DNA from: Opeltia flavorubescens
Taxonomy: Eukaryota > Ascomycota > Lecanoromycetes > Teloschistales > Teloschistaceae
Direction: 5' to 3'
Length of the DNA: 64,000 bases
Assembly (NCBI GenBank): GCA_000442125.1
Contig: KE546984.1
Span: 248,001 to 312,000 of the forward strand
Positions 35,271-46,362 of the stretch are shown piece after piece (the first letter of the stretch is position 1; the number at the start of each line of letters is the position of its first letter). The notes under the pieces were generated by a model. That model saw nothing but the letters and a program-made list of their open reading frames with translations, was not told the origin of the DNA and did not search any database. Both the position numbers and the translations under genes were made by a program.

Positions 35271-36949
35271 CTAAGTCTTGATGAGGATCTCACATCTGTT
35301 GTCATAGGGAAACAAATTGAATCGATCCACCATGACCATACTTTCCTCAGTAACGGAAGGGGCCAATTTCGCTCCTGGAAAAGTCTTGAAGAAGACAGTG
35401 GCCATGAGGCGTATTTCCATCATGGCAAGATGATACGCAGCACACATTCGACTGCCTGCGCTGAACGGCTGAAAGCGATCCTGTGATATTGAGTGGCTCT
35501 GGGCCGGATCGAACCATCTGGTGTGGTCCCACCTGTCAATGTCTTAGTATTTTCACCAATGAGCTTCGGCTACTTTCTAATCGCCTTACCTGAAAGGGTC
35601 TTGCCAAACACCCGGATTTCGGTGTAGCGAATACGCTTGCGTCGATACTGTCGTACCTTTGGGAATACGGTATCCGCCAAGAACCGTTCCTGCAGCAGTC
35701 TCCTCCTCCTTCCTTCTCATCGCCGTTGCATTTCCACCCCAAAGGCGTAATGTCTCCAGGATCACCGCACTCAAGATCTTGAGTTTCTCGGTTGCGGCAT
35801 CAGTAATCTCAACGGTCGCCACTTCTGCTTCAACCTGCTTTTGCACCTCCGGCCGCTGCAGGACACACCATATCAAATACGTCAAGGTCACCCCGACGGG
35901 TTCCGCTCCTGCCAACCGGAATCCCAATGCATCCGCAGCGATCTCGTCATCGGTCAAACGTGTCTTGCCTTGGCCTTTGAGCAGCTCGTCGTCCCTAGCC
36001 CCTTCAATGGCCTCCGCGAAAATCGTCCGCCCTTCTTCATCCTTACCTTTCATTCTCAACTGCGCCACGGTCTCATCCTCTGTGGGGTTCAGGGTCACAT
36101 CCGCGCGAAAGGTCTCACTCATCCGTGCCGAGAGCGGCGACAGAATGAATCGGCCCAGCAAGAACACAGGGATCGATAATTCGGTCCAGGCAATCATCTG
36201 ATGAAGTCCTACAGGCGTCACCACACTGTCCATCCTTTTGCCTTGTTCTATCAGCCCAAAGCCTTTGCCGAATGTCAGTAATGCCATGACGTCGTTGCCA
36301 AAGAGCATGAACCACTCATGCACATTGACAAGTCCACCACTGCCCTTGGCATCTTGTTTGACCCCTTTTGCCGCTTCAAGCGCCGTGGCCAGTACTTTCG
36401 GTTCCATCGTCCTCCTTAAGCTTGGCTGGCTGAAGGCTTTGGTGTAGAATCGTTGCCGAATATTATGCGCTTTTGGGTCTACGATACTGAAGACATTTGG
36501 AGTGACATGATCGGGAATATGACTCCACTTGCGCCAACGGGTGCCAACTGCGTGTATGTCCCTCGCCGCCGCGGGATCGCATGTAATGACCTCGTTGTGG
36601 GCGACACGGACGTATGGGCCGTATTTCTCGTGCAGTGCCTGGACATGATTGACTCGGTTGCCGTACAAGATGTTGAGCTTAAGAACGAGACCAGTCAGGT
36701 GTGCATGCCAGGGTCCGGGAACTCGACGTAACGGTGAAAAGTAGGCCAGGCGAATCCGCTACTATTCGGTCAGAAGAAATCCAGTATCAGAAGTTTGAAG
36801 CTTGCCCTGATAGTAGTGAAAAATATGGAGCCAGCAATGAGGACAATTAGAGCTGCACCGCTGATCCCAAATCTCGCTGTCACATGCTTTGTAAGGTGGA
36901 GAGAGAAATGGCCAGCCTGAGCCAAAAATCTATCGTTTGGAGTAGCCAT
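35271..36949 (-). CDS. Cytochrome P450 monooxygenase 1, atypical I-helix
   Basis: Exons 36949-36806, 36758-35590 and 35532-35271 total 1575 nt, 524 residues. An N-terminal membrane anchor (SGAALIVLIAGSIFF) precedes the Pro-rich hinge RRVPGPWHAHLTGL, so it should be ER-anchored. ExxR is Glu383-Arg386 in ETLRLW. The heme loop is FSAGSRMCAA with Cys468; the glycine normally two residues after Cys is Ala. The oxygen-activation motif in helix I reads AGAEP: Pro335 replaces the usual Thr, while the acidic residue is kept. Intron 1 (36759-36805, 47 bp) appears to use a GC-AG boundary (AGG|GCAAGC); intron 2 is GT-AG. Reductase-dependent hydroxylation, or a less usual oxidation such as coupling, is possible. 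Divergent from the cupin gene. Confidence 0.9.
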
Positions 36950-37505
36950 CAATATTACGATTACATTCAAAAAAAGATATGGTTAATCTCTTGTGTTGGA
37001 AGCAAATGTATCGTTCGATCTACTTCAGTAACCTTTAGGATCGGATGCTCTTCGAGCCTCCTCATCTCTATAATCGTCACAGCTTGTCCCTGCATCGAGT
37101 GTCTTCATGGCGCTCGGAAGCCGAACAGACGGCTGCCGAGATGAGCCTGCATATGCACAATTACGATTCGCGGAGTATTTCCAATCCACTTCGTCCATAC
37201 AAACGATACAGCCGCGTGAGAATTATGGAGCGATCTACGTGTTTATTGTTCGCGGCGTCCGTGGCCGGATTGAATTATTGGAGAGATTAGCTCCTAAGAC
37301 GCAGCTTGCGTTTGCAGCAGTCGACGCGTTGCCCTAGAACTGAGCAGCCTTTCTAAAGAGAAAACATTTGATTTATCTGTATGACAAAATACGTGCGAAG
37401 GAGTGAATGTTACTGTGGGACTCTTTTCCTCTCTCGTTCTCATACATTCAATCGAAATCAAAACACGATCGAAGTGATTCACGTCCCAGGTTTGGAAAAT
37501 ACAAC
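36950..37505. promoter_or_regulatory. Bidirectional promoter, P450-1 / cupin
   Basis: Shared upstream region of two divergent cluster genes. No specific operator resolved by eye. Confidence 0.45.
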
Positions 37506-38250
37506 ATGGACAAAGGACATCAAGACTACGTGAAAAAGCTACATGTAGGCCATGTTCGGCCAGATGAGGTCCCATGGCGTCGCCTTGGACAATGTAAGTT
37601 ATTCGATATCTTCGTACGAAGTTCGAACAAGCGACACTTACTCTGCAGAAGATCTCTACCGAGTCCTAGAAGACGGCTCGCAAACACAAATGCGACTCTG
37701 CATGATCGAGAGCTTGATCCCTCCTCACAGCGACGGTCCCGTCCTCCACTTCCATGAAATGCACGATGAAGGCTTCATTGTCAAGGTCGGTGATCTTTCG
37801 CTAGGGAACCAAATTTGCACATTACTGAAATGTTTCGCTTACGTTCAATGACAATAGAAAGGCAAAATTCGCTTCCATACTCCCGGTGCTCCACCCATCG
37901 ACGCAGTAGCAGGCGACATCATCACCGTAAGGAAGTCTCCCAATCTTAGAAAAAATACCACCACCGAAGCTAAACAGGTAACCTTTTAGGTCCCCATCCG
38001 CCTGCCCCATAAATTCAGCAACCCATTTGACGAAGAAGGTGTCTTCATCAACACCATCACTCCCGGTTTCTTCGTGCGATATTTCGAGCATTTGGAGGAG
38101 TTGATTGGTGAAGGCACGAAACTCACTCCGGAAGTCAATATGGCGGCGTTGAGACGCTTTGCCACGGTTCCGCTTGATGAGGAAGTGATTAATAAGTTGA
38201 TTGCGGAGAGTAAAGCGAATGGTACGGATGGTAGTGAGATTGATCTGTAG
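37506..38250 (+). CDS. Cupin-domain protein of the polyketide cluster
   Basis: Exons 37506-37593, 37652-37785, 37858-37926 and 37990-38250 give 183 residues. It is a single small beta-barrel. Motif 1 is GPVLHFHEMHDEGFIVKKG, with the two His and the Glu that usually hold a metal. Motif 2 is AGDIITVPIRLPHKFSNP. The exon-2 start (AAG|AT) is chosen because the nearer CAG acceptor makes an immediate stop. Cupins recur beside EthD proteins and NR-PKSs in fungal quinone and naphthopyrone pathways, where roles range from cyclase to dioxygenase. The exact reaction is not known here. The C-terminal part (LEELIGEGTKLTPEVNM) resembles other cluster-borne cupins. Confidence 0.88.
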
Positions 38251-38663
38251 GCTTGATTAGGAGAATCTGGTGCGACGGCCGGTGGTGTAGTGCCAAGAAG
38301 TTTTAGATTGCGAACACGTCCTACTCTTGTGTTAATTTATCCATGAAGCAAATCGCTGCTAGATCGACTGCATCCGAAAGGATAGAAATACCTCATCTCG
38401 CTAAGTTCGATAGCTTTTCACCTGAGGATGGCCCAAACGCTTGCTTCGGTAGGACGATTCTTGTGTGAACACTTCAACGTATTTCCGTGTCTGTGAATCT
38501 TATCAGGGATTCCAGTCCATAAAAATCCAAAGCTACTCTCATTATGCTCAAAAATGATTCTGCTAATTGTAAATTCATTGCACATTTATAGCAGATCAAA
38601 GCTCTACTCTATGGCCCCTCGGGCGTTCAACCATCGACCCCAGCTCCTCGGCATCTCTCAGAC
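38251..38663. other. Convergent intergenic region
   Basis: 3' flanks of the cupin gene and the methyltransferase-like gene. Nothing else recognised. Confidence 0.5.
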
Positions 38664-39719
38664 CTACAATTTCTCCTTACCCCCCGTCTTCTTCACCCCC
38701 GCATACCAAAAGAGCGTCCCCAGCGGCGGCAACACCATTTCCTCCCCACTCATAAGATCCCAATCCTTCAAATCCAACCCTTTCTGCCGATGCAGCAACG
38801 ACGAAGTCTCCTCCGGCGTGCGGCCGCGGATGCAGGAAACCACGCCGTCGAAGATGTAGTAGAATGGGAAGAGAGGGATTAGGTATGTGAAGAGGAGATG
38901 GAAGGGCGAGGTGCGGTATTCGATCCAGGTTGTGCTGAGGGCGCCGAAGGCGGATGCGGCGGCGGTGTTGAGGATGGAAGGGGCGGTGCGGTGGGTTATT
39001 TCGAAGATACTTTTACCCGCCACACGGGGAAGTAATTAGTGAAAGATACTTCTCCCAATGATATTTCGAAGTCTGGTCTTTGCCAGTAAAGGAGGAAGGA
39101 AAGAAAAAGAAAGGAAAAAGCAAGGAAAGAAAAGGACTCACAAAAACGCATCCGCCGTCTCAACCGCACTCCTCAAAATCCGCTCCGCAGCCGGATCATC
39201 AAAATGGTGAAAACAAAGGTTAAAAATCCGACATTCCTTCTTCCCCGGCGCCGCCAACCTCACCGCCTTCGCCGCATCAACCGGCTCCTCCACGTACGAA
39301 ATATTCTTACTCTCCCTCGCCAACGCCTGCCAAGCTTGCACATACGGCGCCCAATCCGTAAGCACAAATTTTACCGGATCATGCTGCTGCAAGTTTTTTC
39401 CATCCCCATTATTATCATTATCATCCAGCGATGATGATGCTTGCGTGATTTTCTTATTGATGTATTTTTCAAAATACGGGGTGGGACCTCCGGCGCCGGA
39501 ACACGAGTCTATGAATGTGTATTCTGCGGCGTTGTCGATGCCACCGAGGGTCCGGAGGAGGATGTTGCATGCTTGTGTTGCGAGGGAGTTTCCGTTACTC
39601 GCTTGGATCTGCCAGAGGCGGGCGAGGGAGGAGTGGGCGTGGTCGCGGAGCCAGTTGGGGCACCAGGTTGTGTCTTCGATCTCAGTGAGGTGGAAACGGG
39701 GGAAGAGGACTGGCGCCAT
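38664..39719 (-). CDS. Methyltransferase-like protein with hydrophobic C-terminal segment
   Basis: Exons 39719-39142 and 39009-38664 give 307 residues. The block TFIDSCSGAGGPTPYFEKYIN resembles a SAM-binding loop of class I methyltransferases, and FVLTDWAPYVQAW with IFNLCFHHFDD resembles later strands of the same fold. Similar fungal proteins are annotated only as hypothetical or methyltransferase-like. The second exon adds a strongly hydrophobic stretch (FHLLFTYLIPLFPFYYIFDG), which suggests membrane association. The low-complexity DDNDNNGDGK insertion lies between the loop and the next strand. Substrate unknown. It sits inside the cluster span, but membership is only positional. Confidence 0.75.
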
Positions 39720-40297
39720 CTTGGCGGATTGTGTCAGGGTCTGATGGGCTGGAGGTGTTACGATGCCTAAGAGGGGAATGGAAAGGCAGCTTATAGTCTT
39801 CCTTTCCGATTCAGGTCTTGCCGAAATGTCGATAGCTGCTATTCCTCGAGCGTCCGAGGGTCACGATAGACGCTCTCCGGAAACAGATTGGCAGAATGAC
39901 ATAAGCAGGCGGTATCTATGTCCTGGCCTGATCTAGGCGTCTCAACCTGCCGGGAGCCGAAAGCCGTAGATGATGGCACGGGGGCGGAAAAAGGGCCTAT
40001 CTACGAAGGATCAGATGGGGTCCCCGTGATTCAGGAGCACACTCGGCGAGTAAGTGACGGGATCCTATGGAAGAGATGGAGGAGTATCTTACTGATGCAT
40101 GAGATCATTTGGTTGCCGAATTGCGCATCTCAGAAGGATGAGACCATCAGGAACGTGCAGAAGGATTTATGGTGGTTCACATGTGGCACAGCTCTAAGGG
40201 GTAGGTGCCATTGAAACATGCTAATCAATCTTTATCAAAGGTTTAGATGATATGTAGAGGATTGTGAAACACTGATAATTGTTCGACAGTCTACTAT
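39720..40297. other. Intergenic, nothing recognised
   Basis: Upstream region of the methyltransferase-like gene and 3' flank of P450-2. No coding region supported. Confidence 0.5.
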
Positions 40298-41984
40298 CTA
40301 AGCTCTCTTGACCGGCGTCACCACGCAGTAAAGCGGTGGCTTTTGCCAAAACCCTTGTACCTTCTGCCCCCTCTGCCACTCCTCCTGTCCAGGACTCAAT
40401 TCCAAATCAAACCGAAACAAGACCTTCACCAATGCCAAGCGCATCTCCGCACGAGCGAGATTCTTGCCAAGACAGTTCCGTGGTCCGAAGGAAAACGGTT
40501 GCATGCAAGCGCGATTGTCGTGATCGAAAGGCGGGAGATCACGGCTTGCTGCTAGCCAGCGCTCCGGTAAGAAATCGTTAGGTCGATAGAAATTGTCCGG
40601 GTGTCGATAGCAGGAGAAGTGGTTTACACCCACGGTCGTCTCTCCAGGTATATGAATGCCATCGATAGTCTCGCCGTTGGGAGGAGTTCGACGAGGCATT
40701 GTGATTGCCACGGGCGGATACAGTCGAAGGGACTCCATTATCACGGCCTCCATGTAAACCAGATCTCCGGTACTGACGATAGTGATATCGACTTCTGACT
40801 CGAAAGCGCTTCGAATCTCCGTCACAAGTCGAATATGGGTACGTGGATGTGTCAGGAGGAAAAACACAACGCCGCAAAGAGCCGTGGCCGTAGATTCCGA
40901 GCCCGCAATGTTGAGCGAAAACGCGTTAACATGGATTTCTTCCGGCGACATGCCCTTCCCGTCATTAGCAGCCAAGATATAATGCATGAAGTCCTTGCGG
41001 CCGGTCTCGCGCTCGATACGTCGATTCACAGCCGCCATGGCACGTTTGATGTTTTCAATCCGCTTTCCAGCGACTTCTTTGGACATGAAATACTTTTTCA
41101 AGCCGATGAGACCCCAGTACTTCCACATTTGGTTGTAGACGAGCTCGGTTGCCATTGCTTGGATTGCTCGCACGAAAGGTACATAGTCGCCTTTTGCTAA
41201 GCAGCCAAAGTCTTCACCGAAGGCCATGTCTCCGATGAGGTCGAAAGCTGTGTGGGCATTTAGCAAATTTTCGTATTGTAGAAACGGAGACTTGAAAGAA
41301 CTGACTGAGGAAATTGAACCACGACACTACATTCACCGGACCAGTGTCGCATCTGCTCGAAAGCTGGTCAAGAAGTTTGCTGACATGCAGCTGTAGAATA
41401 CTCTCCTGCTCCCTCAGGGCTTTCTCTGAAAACGCATGGGACAGTAACCTCCGCTGCCGAACATGAGTCTCGCGATCTGCCACCAAAATGTCTAGAGATG
41501 AAAAAGAAAGTTTCTCATTAGATAGATAGTCCATGTATCGAATTCTTCGCTTGCCAAATGACTTACTCTGCGCCCCCGTCGGCGTCAACAGTGAAAACAC
41601 CGGATCCTTCCTCATCTCCACTGCTCGTTGTCCATATATCGTTTTCCACGCCGTGTCGCTCGAGAAGGAGATCTCGTTCGGAGCAACACGTACCGCATGC
41701 CCGTATTTGATATGAAGCTCCAAAAGCTTGTGCTGGAGTCGCCCCTGGATCTGGTACCAGCACCATGGTACCCTTGATGCTGCCCAGAGTTTTGGTCCGG
41801 CGCAATTACGTAAGGGGTGGAAGTAGATGTTGTAGATTATGTGGAGGAGTGTGATTGTTGGTAGGAGCTGTAGGTTGGCTGGTTAGGTTGCGGTGTATGT
41901 ATGTAAATATTTTGGGTTGAGCAAGGAACGTACTAAGAAGGGTAACACTACAATGCCCCATGGACTGATATCTACGGCTTTCAT
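40298..41984 (-). CDS. Cytochrome P450 monooxygenase 2
   Basis: Exons 41984-41934, 41867-41567, 41491-41306 and 41247-40298 total 1488 nt, 495 residues. The first exon (MKAVDISPWGIVVLPFL) plus the start of the second forms the membrane anchor, leading into YNIYFHPLRNCAGPKLWAAS, the hinge of fungal class II P450s. Helix I has AGSEST. ExxR is in ESLRLYPP. PERW is in FLPERWL. The heme loop is PFSFGPRNCLGKNLA. All are canonical, so the enzyme should be active with a cytochrome P450 reductase. Closest in style to P450s that hydroxylate aromatic polyketides (for example the averantin or isotrichodermin hydroxylase groups, from memory). The splice at TWFNFL-TFDLIGD is confirmed by frame and family. 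Confidence 0.92.
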
Positions 41985-42858
41985 GGTAGTTGGATAAGGT
42001 AAGTATAGGAAACTCCAGAAAAGAAAAATGAGTCGCCACGCATATCAAACTTTTACTTGTGCAATGAGGTAAGGAGTGAAAGCGCACAGACTATGCATCA
42101 TAGCGAAATACAGTCGAGTGAGTCTCGTAGGCCGCCGTAGGCCTTGCATCTGTTGTCTTTTCGACCGACCTTGCGGTTGATGCAGTGTGTAAAGAATTAT
42201 GGGGCCCGGGCTCGCGGCATCCGGATGCCGGATGTGAATACAAGCATTTCCAGGTACCACACATGCATGAATCGGCTATTGCTTTAGCGCTGACCACATT
42301 TCTCGGCGATTTCCGTTTCTTAGCTTTCTGCTAGTTGTCTATGGACATAAAGTGCGCCTCCCACTGAGATAAGTTGCCACATCATCCTATCTTGAATTCA
42401 GCAAATGCACCGAATCTTCCACTGGAGCAAGAGTACTGCAGTCGTTTGTGGGGATTTTTAGCCCCAATAAGTTTCTTAGCAAGCAATAAATATGATCCTG
42501 CAGATAGCAAAAGACTGAAGCGTTTTCCGTGGCTGAAGATTTGTAACTCATAACTCATGATCGTAATTTCATTGCTATTCTATGTAGCAGGGGTCCTCAT
42601 GATACAGTATCTATAGCAGAACCTGCTTTGTGTTTGAGGAACCAGTCGACTTTTGTTGTAAAATATCAACAATACTTCCAGACGTTCACTGGATGGTCTG
42701 GTCTCTATCATGATGATGATAAAGGCAAGTGAAAATGTAGGGTGTGTCGTCAAAACAACCAGCCTAAGCCTTATGATCCGACCCGACCCGGCCGGCTTTA
42801 CGCAACACCACGTGGCCTCTAGTTGCACCAAAAACCGGCGTCCGTCCCACCCCTTCGG
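41985..42858. other. Intergenic between P450-2 promoter and the regulator 3' end
   Basis: Upstream region of P450-2. Contains the 16-bp palindrome listed separately and a GGGCCCGGG patch just before it. No gene seen. Confidence 0.5.
42215..42230. promoter_or_regulatory. 16-bp perfect palindrome, candidate zinc-cluster regulator site
   Basis: CGGCATCCGGATGCCG reads the same on both strands and lies 231 bp upstream of the P450-2 start. Its half CCGGATGCC recurs at 45836-45844 upstream of the cluster regulator. CGG...CCG inverted triplets are typical Zn2Cys6 targets. Function inferred. Confidence 0.5.
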
Positions 42859-45104
42859 CTAATGCTGGAAAGATAGCATGGCTGCTACGTCATCGCTAAC
42901 AGATAAGTCTGGCACAATACCCCACGGCAGATCATGCATGCTGTTTGGGGTTGGCCACGGCGGAAAGGTAGCCATGTCGGCGTCCATCATGTGTTGAGAC
43001 GATTCAGGCGTGCTCGGAAAAGGAAAGGAGGGAGTTGGTGGTTGTGGTATGATCGGAATAGATGCCTGTCCATCCCTCAAAAGGTTCACAACCTGAAGAG
43101 TGAGCTGAAAGATGGACCCAACCTTATGTATATAACTGCTCTGTGGTATTAGCGAAACATTTTCTGCATAGCAAGCCTGAACCTGTTGTAGTAGCACCAA
43201 ATCGTCCTCGGCGACAAGGCTTTCGTCTTGTTCATCAGAGGGCCAGAGGACGTTTTGCAAAAGTATGAAGAAAGCTAGGGTAGGAAAGGTATCGAGTAGG
43301 CTTAGCAACCTAAGGGATGAGGTACGTTCTAGATTTGGTTGAACCAAGGCGTCGCCGCCCACCCTAAGTTCTCCGAGCCTTGTGTCTTCATCTGATGGAG
43401 GAGGGTATGCGTCACTGCTTGTCGATATGAGCCTGTTGTACTGTTCTTGTGCAGTTTGGTTGCAGTCATCGCGTGCGAGGAGCAGCACAAGGCAGCTCAC
43501 TCTCGCGTCTGAGCGGACAAGCTTCCTGTGCAAAGGTATGGGGCTTTCCTGCAGCGCACTAATCCGGGTCGAAAGAAAGTCGAGCAGAAGAGGACCACTA
43601 CGACTGCCTTGATTCTGGGTATTAAAGAGGCCATGTGATCGTGCCAGATCCCCAAGACCCTGCTTTATCTGAGTCAGGATCCCCTGAACCTTCTTCGAGG
43701 ATCGACGTAACGGTTTGGGTGAATGCGCGAGCCAATAGATTTTGTCCTGGAGACTTGCCAGGTCGAGACGGCCATTGTATGCCCTATGTTGATCGCTGTC
43801 GACACCAAAAACTTGGCCCAAGTTGAACTCGGGAAACCATGAAACTGAACCGCGAGAGATCGTGAAACCCCTGTCTCGAAGGTATAGTGATCGACAGACC
43901 ATCCACCGCTCCTGATGCTCTTCGGCGCTAGCCCCGTTCGGTATTGCTTCTGCTTTGTGAAGTCCCATGGCCTTGGCCATTGTGCAAGCTTGTGCAAAGA
44001 GCAATTCTGATTGCTCTTGGGAGTCTTGCTGTTGCGCAAGTACACTCTAGGACACAAGATTAACAAGAGGCCAGCTGTACATTTCGCTTGTGACTTACAA
44101 GGAGAATCAGAGCCTGCACGTTGATGAGGCGAGGCGCCATCAGCAGACGAACGTTCACTAGAGCAGCGCTGCTAGGTAAGAAGAAAGAACTAGCAAGCCC
44201 GCCAATGACAGAGCTACTACTAGCGCCTAAGAGTTCCGATCCAAGAACCAGCAGAATGATTGTCTGGAAGCAGATAACCCACGGTTCGTCATTCTGATGA
44301 ATCTGACTGGCGTACACTCTGTGCACGTTCGCGAGGAAGTTATCTTGCACAAATACATCCGTGACGTAGTCAACTTGTTCAAAAAACTGAGCTTGAGCCT
44401 TCATAACATAATGTTTCGGAGAGGATTGGGAGAGATCACCACTACGTTGTTGCGGCAGAGAGTGTTCAACTGTTGCAAGGTCATTCATTCGATTGAGGAG
44501 GCTATCAATGGCGAGCTCCTTTTCACCGGGACCAGAAGGACCCGGGCAGTGGAGGTTGGAGAAATTGACAGACTCCCGAAATTGCTGACACAGTCGATTC
44601 AGTGGTATCGGGCCATGGTATCTATCGGCAGCATCTGCGGCTACTTGAGAAGAAGCTGAGCTACCGTTGCTGGAGCCGCTGGATGGGGATGCAGAGGTCG
44701 GTGAGGCCACGCCACCACCATCCTGCGGGCCCTTGTCAAGGAATGCCACCAGGCGCGAGATGTGCCCTTCAATATTGACAAGGCGGTGGTCCAGGCTACC
44801 AACGTTGTTACACCTATGAATTCATCAACCTAAGGGTAGGCAACGGTTCGGCCATGGCATACAGCAACTTGATATGGTTCACTCGTTTTCCAGCCACCTG
44901 ATATCTGCATTCTGCATTGTCCCGCTTGCAGTTGCTGCACTGGGGCCGCTTCCTATCACAGCGGCTCTTGCGGTCCCTACAATGGGTACAAGCAATATCA
45001 GAAGAACTCGTTTGATTCTAAGTATTGGCAGTTGTCAGCGTTAGCAGCAAGGTACGCCCAGCACACTGGAGGTGTATTCATACATCTTTCTCCAACGACG
45101 CCAT
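42859..45104 (-). CDS. Zn2Cys6 fungal transcription factor, likely cluster regulator
   Basis: Exons 45104-45084, 45017-44863, 44813-44099 and 44046-42859 total 2079 nt, 692 residues. The first exon encodes only MASLEKD. The second carries the zinc binuclear cluster, starting ACTHCRDRKSRCDRKRP and continuing QCSNCKRDNAEC, with all six Cys spaced as in the family. The middle region and exon 4 form the fungal_trans domain (LLFAQACTMAKAMGLHKAEA, QERWMVCRSLYLRDRG). A Ser-rich linker and an acidic C-terminus are present. As the only DNA-binding protein of the cluster it is the obvious candidate pathway activator, but that is inferred from type and place. The 5' micro-exon is my reconstruction. Confidence 0.9.
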
Positions 45105-46362
45105 TACCGTGCTGGGGAGAGGAGAGGTCTAATCTACCGTGCGTGTTGGTGGGATGTGCCAGTCAAATGAACGAGGTACGACACTCAGATATCTTCTTGA
45201 GCCAGGGTACACATGTTGTCTTATGTGCACAGATATCTGTCAGCATGGCGGAGATTTCTGCCGTCATTTTGCATCTCTAATTCCTTAGGGAATCGATGTG
45301 TGGAGACTGCATGCCTATCACACGAGGGGTGGAGAATGGCTTATCACGAACGGGATGAATTGAACCAGTAAAATCAGGGGATTGCCAGCACATCTGTCAA
45401 TTAGACAGCTGTGGAGGCACAAAGTAAGTGAAATTGAAGTGACAGGCGGTGGAGGTGGTACAACGTGGACGATAGAGGTGTGGTGGCGTGGGGATATTCC
45501 TCCGTTATGATATTCAATTGGAGTTTGTCGTCAGTGATCCATTGACCCTGAAATGCAGGGTACGGATCTAAACGGAAGCAGGCTTAGCCGGCGATCAGTA
45601 CTCTAGCCGTAGCATGATCTTGTTGCTATTCTCAGCCGCCTCCATCTACGGAAACACCTCCATGCAATCCCGAAGGAACCCAAAAACAACGGATGAGATT
45701 ACGTAGCAATTGCTTGAGCTAGAAGTCCCGAAGAGATGCAATTCCAGGAGATGAAAAGCGCTTGAAGAAACGTTTTGAGTAGAACAAACTAAATTCTAAA
45801 CCCCACGTGGGCCCGGCAACGTTTGCTACCGACGGCCGGATGCCAAGCCAGGGACTCGTGGAACTCTACTCCAACGTTGACCCTGCACGGGGCCTGCAGG
45901 AATTGAATACGACTAGTAATCCCTTTTAGGTAGGTAATGTGCTGCTCAAAGGGGCTTAGGAGGGGTATTCAATTCGTGTGCCGGGGTCCGCCCCCCGCCG
46001 AGTCATGTTCCTCGCTGCTCGACGTTTCTGACGAATGAGCGTGCTATCCTATTATCTCAAGTTGGCTATGGGAACATCGAATCTTACATGCTGACAAGGG
46101 AATAATCCTGCTGGATTGCATATCTAGATGAAGCTGAAGCTTGTTATCGCGTCATCATCCCGATAATCGGCATCTGCAGCACACAGCNATTGTTTCACGA
46201 TGGCCGAGGCGTATCCCATAACGATAGGTTCACAGCAAGCGAGTGCATTTGTAAGATGTAACTGTGTCATTTCACTAGACCGCTACTTTGAGCCTTTTGA
46301 CTTTGTTCCCAGTCCTTTGGCCCCCGGCTAACAAGAAGGTGATCACATCCCTTATTGCTCCA
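45105..46362. other. Intergenic: regulator promoter
   Basis: Long upstream region of the zinc-cluster gene. Holds a palindrome CCCACGTGGG (45802-45811, E-box core) and CGGCCGGATGCC (45833-45844), which shares nine bases with the palindrome before P450-2. One N at 46188. No gene recognised. Confidence 0.55.
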
